Below are positions 1 through 4,772 of a DNA stretch of 6,271 nt, piece after piece. Within the stretch, counting starts at the first letter, position 1, and each line of letters opens with the position of its first letter. Under the pieces are notes generated by a model, which was not told where the DNA came from, searched no databases, and saw only the letters and a list, made by a program, of their open reading frames with translations. The translations under genes and the position numbers were made by a program. The stretch comes from JAXGVG01 sp040773965 (GTDB taxonomy: Bacteria; Pseudomonadota; Alphaproteobacteria; UBA9219): contig JAXGVG010000111.1 in the NCBI GenBank assembly GCA_040773965.1, positions 1 to 6,271 of the forward strand, read 5' to 3'.

Positions 1-5
1 CCGAA

Positions 6-1247
6 ATGGGTGAGGCGTACCGCGTGGCGCGTGTCGTCGGGCATGAAAAGCCGCTTGACGGTATCGTCGGCGGCTTGCCTCGCTTTGCGAGCGTCGAAGC
101 GGCTGTAAAAGCCTTGCGTCCGGCTGCGCCCATGCGCTGCCTGCACCCTCAAGCCCTCCGGCAAGCCGCCGCCGCTTTTGTGGCCGGCTTTCCCGGCAAG
201 ACCTTCTACGCCGTCAAGGTCAACCCCGATCCTTTCGTTCTTCGCGCGATTCATGCGGGCGGCGTGGCGAATTTCGACGTGGCGTCGCTGGCCGAGATAG
301 GGCTGGTCCGCAAGCTTTTCCCGCAGGCGCGTCTTGCCTATACGCACCCGGTCAAAAGCCGCGAATCCATCCGGGAGGCATACTATCAGTACGGCGTGCG
401 CGACTTCGCGATCGACACGTTCGAAGAGCTTCACAAGGTTCTTGAGGAAACCCGGACGGCGACGGAAGCGCTGGCTGCCGATCTGATCGTTCATGTTCGT
501 CTTGCCATGCCGAAAGGGTCGGCGACGCACGACTTGTCCGGCAAGTTCGGCGCGCCGCCCGAGGCGGCCATCCAGTTGCTGCGGGACGCGGACAAGGTTG
601 CCGCCAAAATTGGGCTTTGTTTCCATGTGGGCTCCCAGACAATGAATCCGGACTCTTACGCCGAGGCGTTGGCGCTGGCAGGCGCCGTCGTCAAAACCGC
701 GGGCGTCAGGCTCGACGTGTTGAACGTGGGCGGCGGATTTCCTGTGGCCTATCCCGATGTCGAACCGCCGCCGCAAAGCGCCTTTTTTGCCGCTATCGCG
801 GCGGGCGTCAAAAAAATGAAGCTTCCCAGGAGTTGTGAAGTCTGGGGCGAGCCCGGCCGCGTCCTCGCGACGCCCGCCGAGACGCTTGTCGTTCGCGTCG
901 AGCTGCGCAAGGGCGATGCGCTGTACATCAACGATGGCGGTTACGGCTCGCTGCTTGACGGCATGCTGCTTGGCCAGCGCTGGCCCGTTCATCTGATTCG
1001 CACGCGCCGCCGCGTCAGCAGGAACCTTGTTCCGTACAAGTTTTACGGTCCGACCTGCGATTCACTGGATGTCATAAAGGGGCCGTTTATGCTGCCGGAT
1101 GACGTCTGCGAAGGCGACTGGATCGCTATCGGCCAGCAGGGCGCCTATTGCGCGGCTCTGCGGACGAATTTCAACGGCTTCTTTTCCGATTTTAAAGTTG
1201 AGGTTAAGGAGCCTCTGTCGCCGCTTAATTCCTCGAATGGAAGGTGA
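6..1247 (+). CDS. Type III PLP-dependent basic amino acid decarboxylase (ornithine/arginine decarboxylase-like)
   Basis: Decarboxylates a basic amino acid with pyridoxal phosphate, most likely ornithine to putrescine or arginine to agmatine, in the cytoplasm. The 413-residue product has the ODC-fold landmarks in order: PLP lysine K71 in FYAVKVNP, HVGSQ at 207-211, GGGFP at 242-246, phosphate-binding EPGR at 282-285, NDGGYGS at 309-315, catalytic cysteine and aspartate C351-D352 in YGPTCDSLD, and GAY at 379-381 followed by FNGF near the C-terminus. This layout covers barrel and C-terminal beta domains fully. The frame is open upstream to the window edge and no ribosome binding site is visible in the five bases before the ATG, so the true start may lie outside. 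The ornithine-specificity aspartate of eukaryotic ODC (D332 in the trypanosome enzyme) has no obvious match by ungapped alignment, so substrate is left open. Family assignment is firm; the exact substrate is inference. Confidence 0.93.
   Translation: MGEAYRVARVVGHEKPLDGIVGGLPRFASVEAAVKALRPAAPMRCLHPQALRQAAAAFVAGFPGKTFYAVKVNPDPFVLRAIHAGGVANFDVASLAEIGLVRKLFPQARLAYTHPVKSRESIREAYYQYGVRDFAIDTFEELHKVLEETRTATEALAADLIVHVRLAMPKGSATHDLSGKFGAPPEAAIQLLRDADKVAAKIGLCFHVGSQTMNPDSYAEALALAGAVVKTAGVRLDVLNVGGGFPVAYPDVEPPPQSAFFAAIAAGVKKMKLPRSCEVWGEPGRVLATPAETLVVRVELRKGDALYINDGGYGSLLDGMLLGQRWPVHLIRTRRRVSRNLVPYKFYGPTCDSLDVIKGPFMLPDDVCEGDWIAIGQQGAYCAALRTNFNGFFSDFKVEVKEPLSPLNSSNGR
1239..1247 (+). promoter_or_regulatory. 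Shine-Dalgarno of the agmatinase gene, overlapping the upstream stop codon
   Basis: GGAAGGTGA is strongly complementary to the 3' end of 16S rRNA and ends five bases before ATG 1253. Its last three bases are the TGA stop of the decarboxylase. This spacing decides the start: an in-frame GTG at 1244 lies inside the site and would have no room for it. The arrangement predicts translational coupling of the two genes. Confidence 0.75.
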
Positions 1248-1252
1248 CGAAA

Positions 1253-2143
1253 ATGGCGGGGGCCTGGCTGCCTTCCCGTTCCGGTTTTCTGGGGCTTCCG
1301 GCTGGCGAGGCCGGGCCGACTTCGAAGGCCGACGTTGTCGTCGTGCCGTTCGGCCTCGAGCAAACCGTTTCTTATGGCAAAGGCGCGGCCAAAGGACCCC
1401 AGGCGATTATTGACGCTTCGCCGCAGCTCGAGTATTTCGACGAAGAATTATGGCTCCAACCGCATGAGCGTTATGGCCTTGCGACGCTAAAGCCTGTGAA
1501 GATCAAAAAGCCCGTTGCGGCGGCGCTTGCGCAACTTGAAAAGCTCGTTGAGCCGATCGTTAAGGCCGGAAAATTTCCGCTTATTCTGGGCGGCGAACAC
1601 GCGTTGACCCCGGGCGCGATCCGCCCATTCGTGAAGAAGTTTGAGAACTTGACCATATTGCACTTCGACGCGCACGCCGACTTGCGCGATGGCTATGAAG
1701 GAGAACATTATTCGCACGCGGCGGCCATGCGCCGCTGCCTCGATTTTCCGGGCGTTCGCGTCGTCTCGGTCGGCATTCGCAACATCTCGTTGGAAGAAGC
1801 CCGTTTTTGGGAGAAGAACAAAAAGCGCGTTTCCATTTTCTGGGCCAGGGATCGCGCCGGATGGCGCGCGGCCGATATCGTCAAGGCGCTCGGCAATTGT
1901 CCCGTCTATCTGTCTTTCGACGTGGACGCGTTCGACAGCTCGTTGATGCCGGCCACGGGAACGCCTGAACCGGGCGGCCTTTTCTGGGACGATGTCATGA
2001 CGATTTTGCGCGCGGCGATCCGCGCGAAAAAGGTCGTCGGGGCGGATGTGGTCGAACTCGCTCCGCAAAAAGGTTTGCACGCTTGCGACTATCTAACCGC
2101 GAAATTGTGCGCCAGAATTCTGGCGTACAGGTTCTGCCGTTGA
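1253..2143 (+). CDS. speB: Agmatinase-family ureohydrolase
   Basis: Predicted manganese-dependent hydrolase that splits agmatine into putrescine and urea. The 296-residue product has all ureohydrolase metal motifs: GGEH at 113-116 (H116), DAHADLRD at 139-146 (D139, H141, D143), HYSHA at 152-156, SFDVDAFD at 221-228 (D223, D225) and the ATGTPEPGG loop at 234-242, then a VVEL segment near 266-269. Length is usual for the family. The common DP of the SxDxDxxDP motif is DS here (D228-S229), a mild departure that leaves the metal ligands intact. It follows the decarboxylase with a five-base gap and a shared stop/ribosome-binding site, which supports a joint polyamine role. The ATG at 1253 is preferred over GTG 1244 because of the spacing to GGAAGGTGA. 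Guanidinobutyrase or another guanidino hydrolase is possible, since substrate cannot be read from these motifs; arginase is less likely given the context. Confidence 0.9.
   Translation: MAGAWLPSRSGFLGLPAGEAGPTSKADVVVVPFGLEQTVSYGKGAAKGPQAIIDASPQLEYFDEELWLQPHERYGLATLKPVKIKKPVAAALAQLEKLVEPIVKAGKFPLILGGEHALTPGAIRPFVKKFENLTILHFDAHADLRDGYEGEHYSHAAAMRRCLDFPGVRVVSVGIRNISLEEARFWEKNKKRVSIFWARDRAGWRAADIVKALGNCPVYLSFDVDAFDSSLMPATGTPEPGGLFWDDVMTILRAAIRAKKVVGADVVELAPQKGLHACDYLTAKLCARILAYRFCR
2107..2128 (+). other. Palindrome / hairpin at the 3' end of the agmatinase gene
   Basis: Positions 2110-2125 are a perfect 16-base palindrome (CGCCAGAATTCTGGCG). As RNA the arms 2107-2115 and 2120-2128 give nine pairs, one of them G-U, around an AAUU loop. 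It lies in the last dozen codons of the agmatinase gene. No T-run follows, so it is not a standard intrinsic terminator; it could slow 3' exonucleases, bind a dimeric protein, or be chance. Confidence 0.45.
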
Positions 2144-2262
2144 GGACGGGGCATGAGTTCGATGTGATTTATGTTGAGTTTTTGGGGAATCTTCTTCACA
2201 AAGAAAACAAGCTCTGCCGGTTTCAATCGCCGATCTGTGGCGACACGTTTCGCCCTTGTCAT

Positions 2263-2270
2263 GGAGGTGA
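2263..2270 (+). promoter_or_regulatory. Strong Shine-Dalgarno of the DUF736 gene
   Basis: GGAGGTGA is a near-perfect anti-16S match placed six bases before ATG 2277. It is the best ribosome binding site in the window and fixes the start of the downstream gene. Confidence 0.85.
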
Positions 2271-2276
2271 ACTGAA

Positions 2277-2846
2277 ATGAGACAAAACGCTCAGCCGCTC
2301 ATGCAGGAAGATTCATTGCCCCGCGATGAAGGCGAGAAGCAGTGCCGTCCTTTCAATGTCGAAAAGTCGATCCGGCAACGTTTTCTGAGGCGTATAGGCG
2401 TCTTCGAAAAGATTGATGGCGAGTACGTCGGGCACATAGTCACGATGAATTTCAAATGCAGGGCCGTGATTAAAGACAACCCTTACCGGAAAGCGCTGGC
2501 CGAGCCCGAATACGTCGTCCAGCATACGGACGCCGAAGTCTTTTACCCGGATCTCGGGTTCGCATGGGAAAAGCGGACGGACGGCGAAAAACATCCTTAT
2601 ATCCTTGTGCATCTGGACGATCCTTCGTTTCCCAAAACCATCGTTGCCGTCCTGGTTCAGGGGCACAAGAATACCCACTACCTGTATTGGGACCGCATCA
2701 CGATCTCCGATGAGGACATCGAAAGGCAAAAAGTGACGGAAGAACTCATACCCTATGTTGCCGTCCTTCGGCCGTTGGTGAATCCGCCAACGCAGTATTT
2801 GATTGGCATTTATCCCGACCTGAAGGAAATCTGGGATCCGGATTAA
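2277..2846 (+). CDS. DUF736-domain protein with N- and C-terminal extensions
   Basis: Function unknown. Residues about 39-140 of 189 match the pattern of DUF736: an IGxF start (40-43), a G-x-I strand, a region ending in GFAWEK (94-99), then the hallmark LDDPSFP at 113-119 and a Y-LYWDR finish at 135-140. Known DUF736 proteins are usually about 100 residues and are common in alphaproteobacterial plasmids and integrated elements near conjugation genes; that is family knowledge from memory. Here about 38 charged residues precede the domain and about 49 follow, ending in an acidic WDPD tail. There is no signal peptide or membrane segment, so it is probably cytoplasmic. Hand counts on sample lines put it near 52% GC against about 60% in the decarboxylase, which fits but does not prove transfer. 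It has its own strong ribosome binding site and stands 133 bases from the polyamine pair, so it is probably a separate unit or a loosely linked operon end. Confidence 0.82.
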   Translation: MRQNAQPLMQEDSLPRDEGEKQCRPFNVEKSIRQRFLRRIGVFEKIDGEYVGHIVTMNFKCRAVIKDNPYRKALAEPEYVVQHTDAEVFYPDLGFAWEKRTDGEKHPYILVHLDDPSFPKTIVAVLVQGHKNTHYLYWDRITISDEDIERQKVTEELIPYVAVLRPLVNPPTQYLIGIYPDLKEIWDPD

Positions 2847-2983
2847 GCCCCAAATTTATATGAAAGCAGGGATATATGGGCCAGAATACGAAAAGGCTAA
2901 CTTTCCCCTTGAATATAACCTCTAAAAAAGCCTATTTACACCCACTCTTTATGTTGTCGGACTGGTGTTGCCGCCTGTTAATC

Positions 2984-3008
2984 ATTGGGTTGGGCATAGC
3001 AACCCGAT
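2984..3008 (+). other. Stem-loop upstream of the palindromic repeat
   Basis: GGGTTG at 2987-2992 pairs with CAACCC at 3000-3005 around a seven-base loop; three more pairs (one G-T) extend it to 2984 and 3008. No T-run follows, so it is not an obvious terminator. It stands only 17 bases before the first hairpin of the repeat. Confidence 0.45.
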
Positions 3009-3020
3009 CAGTTAGAACTG

Positions 3021-3106
3021 GCGTCATTCCCGAAACCGCGAAGCGGTTGTCGGGAATCCATCTTTTATTTTAACAAGATGGATGCCAGCCTTCGCTGGCA
3101 TGACGC
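3021..3106. repeat. Three-hairpin palindromic repeat element (REP/RPE/MITE-like)
   Basis: The element is bounded by the inverted termini GCGTCAT (3021-3027) and ATGACGC (3100-3106). Inside are three consecutive hairpins: ATTCCCGA-AACCGC at 3026-3039 against 3043-3057 (14 pairs, GAA loop, one bulged G at 3049); ATCCATCTT at 3056-3064 against AAGATGGAT at 3075-3083 (nine perfect pairs); and ATGCCAGC at 3082-3089 against GCTGGCAT at 3094-3101 (eight perfect pairs, CTTC loop). Together they form a cloverleaf-like fold. The GTCATTCCCG...CGGGAATCCA core resembles dispersed palindromic repeats found in many proteobacterial genomes. No open reading frame of its own; likely non-autonomous. It may also act as a transcript end or stability element between the DUF736 gene and efp. 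Confidence 0.8.
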
Positions 3107-3174
3107 TAACTAAAGGATTCTAGCTGACCGGGAAGCATCCTGAGTAAACGGATTTTTTATTAAACGAGACGACC

Positions 3175-3738
3175 ATGAAAGTATCCGCCAACACCATTCG
3201 CAAGGGCCACGTGCTGGAGTACAACAATAAGCTGTGGCTTGTCATCAAAAGCGAAATCATCATTCCCGGCAAGGGCAACGCCGTGACGCAGATCGAAATG
3301 CGCGACGTTCGCACGGGGACCAAAACGAACGAACGGTTCCGGACGCAGGAAACCGTCGAGCGCGTCCAGCTTATGGATCACGAAATGCAGTTCCTGTTTT
3401 CGTCGGGCGACGAGTACACGTTCATGGATCAAACGACGTATGAACAGTATGTGGTCACGCGCGACATTCTTGGCGATTCGGCCGTGTTCCTCCAGGAAGG
3501 CATGATTTGTAACGTGCAAACCTACGAAGGATCGCCGTTGTCGGTGGAATTGCCCGCGACGGTGGTTCTCGAACTCGTGGAAGCCGATCCCGTCGTGAAA
3601 GGCCAGACGGCGTCGTCATCCTACAAGCCCGCGAAATTGTCGAACGGCGTGCGCATCATGGTGCCGCCGTTTATTGAAGCCGGAACAAAGGTTGTCGTGA
3701 ATACGAGCGACGGCAGCTACGTCGAACGCGCGAAATAG
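3175..3738 (+). CDS. efp: Elongation factor P
   Basis: Cytoplasmic translation factor that binds between the P and E sites and rescues ribosomes stalled on consecutive prolines. The 187-residue product has the usual length and three-domain layout: an N-terminal KOW-like domain (about 1-63), a middle OB domain (about 64-127) and a C-terminal OB domain (about 128-187). The tip loop reads PGKG at 31-34, so K33 corresponds to the lysine (K34 in E. coli) that is beta-lysylated in species with EpmA/EpmB; neither enzyme is encoded here. The C-terminal signature is present: KPAKLSNG at 152-159 then VPPFIEAGTKVVVNTSDGSY. The start is supported by the family N-terminus (MKVSANTIRKGHV) although the ribosome binding site is weak. 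The suhB gene begins two bases after its stop, so the two are co-transcribed. The identification is essentially certain. Confidence 0.98.
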   Translation: MKVSANTIRKGHVLEYNNKLWLVIKSEIIIPGKGNAVTQIEMRDVRTGTKTNERFRTQETVERVQLMDHEMQFLFSSGDEYTFMDQTTYEQYVVTRDILGDSAVFLQEGMICNVQTYEGSPLSVELPATVVLELVEADPVVKGQTASSSYKPAKLSNGVRIMVPPFIEAGTKVVVNTSDGSYVERAK

Positions 3739-3740
3739 CC

Positions 3741-4538
3741 ATGACCCGCCGTTCGCCCCTCGTGAACGTGATGGCCCGCGCGGCGGAAAAGGCGGCGCGT
3801 GGCCTTAAGCGCGATTTCGGCGAAGTCGAAAACTTGCAGGTATCGCGCAAGGGACCGGCGGACTTCGTCAGCACGGCCGACTTTCAGGCACAGAAAATCA
3901 TTCGCGAGGAACTCGGAAAGGCGCGCCCCGGCTTCGGTTTCCTTATGGAGGAACAAGACGGCGATGCCGATACGTCCGGTAAAAAGGAACGTTGGATTGT
4001 CGATCCGCTGGACGGAACCTCGAATTTCCTTCATGGCGTGCCGCACTGGTGCATTTCCATCGGGGCGCAGAGGGACGGGGAGCTTATCGCGGGTCTGATC
4101 TACCATCCGATAGCCGACGAAATGTTCTGGGCGGAGAAGGGGTTAGGAGCCTATCTTAATAACCAGCGTTTGCGCGTTTCCGCGCGCAAGGATTTGGCTG
4201 ATTGCCTTATTGCCACCGGCATGCCCTTTAAGGGAAGCTCCAAGCCGGTACCCGCATTCATGAACGAAGTACAGGCTATCATGCCCCAGGTGGCGGGCAT
4301 TCGCCGCGCCGGATCGGCGGCGCTCGATCTCGCGTATGTGGCGGGCGGGCGATATGACGGCTATTGGGAAACGGGTCTTGGCCCTTGGGACATCGCCGCC
4401 GGAATCGTGATCGTCAGGGAAGCCGGAGGTTTCGTGAGTCCTCTCAATAAGGGGCAGGATCCTTTCAGGACAGGCTCTCTTGTGGCCAGCAACGCCGGGA
4501 TACATGACCAAATGGTATCCATTTTGTGGAGGCTGTGA
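3741..4538 (+). CDS. suhB: Inositol monophosphatase family protein (SuhB type)
   Basis: Magnesium-dependent, lithium-sensitive-type phosphatase that removes phosphate from inositol-1-phosphate; SuhB of E. coli also takes part in rRNA transcription complexes. The 265-residue product has the family motifs: FLMEEQ at 67-72 (metal ligand E70/E71), WIVDPLDGTSNFLHG at 85-99 (D88, D91 and the backbone ligand L90), and WDIAAGIVIVREAGG at 216-230 (D217). The N-terminal stretch GEVENLQVSRKGPADFVS is typical of alphaproteobacterial members. Where relatives usually have FLGEE, this one has FLMEE. The ATG follows the efp stop by two bases and no good ribosome binding site precedes it, so translation probably depends on ribosomes finishing efp. 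Other substrates (fructose-1,6-bisphosphate, PAP, histidinol phosphate) are possible within the superfamily but the motif set fits the SuhB branch best. Confidence 0.95.
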   Translation: MTRRSPLVNVMARAAEKAARGLKRDFGEVENLQVSRKGPADFVSTADFQAQKIIREELGKARPGFGFLMEEQDGDADTSGKKERWIVDPLDGTSNFLHGVPHWCISIGAQRDGELIAGLIYHPIADEMFWAEKGLGAYLNNQRLRVSARKDLADCLIATGMPFKGSSKPVPAFMNEVQAIMPQVAGIRRAGSAALDLAYVAGGRYDGYWETGLGPWDIAAGIVIVREAGGFVSPLNKGQDPFRTGSLVASNAGIHDQMVSILWRL

Positions 4539-4772
4539 TCGTCCGAAGACGCTGTGGGAAAAAAAGATTCTCCAAAGACCGTTTTATTTGAAAGGGATAG
4601 GAAAAGTTTATCACAAAACAGACGAATTTTTCTTTAAGCCGTTGCCTCAACGCCTCACGTTTGGCCGCATCTTCTCGAATCCTGCAACATCCCTTTGATA
4701 GCTATCGACTATCGGTTTCGATCCCAGTAGAACATTCGGGATAGCGATTCTGTCTTGGGTATTGCCCTGCCG
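4539..4772. other. AT-rich intergenic gap after suhB
   Basis: This 234-base gap has no credible gene. The stretch 4561-4620 is only about 30% GC by hand count. It holds a 10-base palindrome GATAGCTATC at 4697-4706 followed closely by a second CTATCG, and a small stem CGTTG/CAACG at 4640-4652. No hairpin with a T-run was found, so a suhB terminator is not identified. A promoter for the downstream secreted-protein gene is expected here but no box pair is convincing. Confidence 0.5.

Larger units (their letters stand above)
2847..3174. other. Intergenic region without a credible gene, rich in hairpins
   Basis: This 328-base gap separates the DUF736 gene from efp. Its first third is AT-rich (about 38% GC at 2881-2940). 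It contains a hairpin at 2984-3008 and the palindromic repeat at 3021-3106. The promoter of efp should lie here, probably between the repeat and 3174, but no convincing -35/-10 pair was found: CTGACC at 3124-3129 has no good partner at the usual spacing. The bases before efp include a T-rich run at 3153-3161 and only a weak GAG ribosome binding site at 3166-3168. Confidence 0.7.

Noticed and set aside
1244..1246. GTG as the agmatinase start, giving a four-base ATGA-like overlap with the decarboxylase
   Set aside because: The GTG is inside the Shine-Dalgarno sequence; ATG 1253 has correct spacing to it.
1487..2080. 197-codon - strand frame opposite the agmatinase gene
   Set aside because: Shadow of a gene with complete catalytic motifs on the + strand; composition is Arg-rich and no family pattern is visible.
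2083..2280. 65-codon + strand frame spanning the agmatinase end and the gap
   Set aside because: It overlaps the agmatinase 3' end and ends inside the start of the DUF736 gene, has no ribosome binding site, and looks random.
2876..3073. 65-codon + strand frame after the DUF736 gene, with a short hydrophobic segment and a weak AGCAGGGA motif upstream
   Set aside because: Its last third is encoded by the palindromic repeat and the rest shows no family pattern. Palindromic repeats often leave short open frames. It remains a remote possibility as a small membrane protein.
3137..3158. ATCC/GGAT stem followed by six T as an intrinsic terminator just before efp
   Set aside because: A four-pair stem with a nine-base loop is too weak, and a terminator 17 bases before a start codon would be unlikely without an attenuation system, for which there is no other sign.
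4480..4698. 72-codon + strand frame overlapping the suhB 3' end
   Set aside because: Overlaps a certain gene in another frame and reads through AT-rich intergenic sequence with no recognisable composition.
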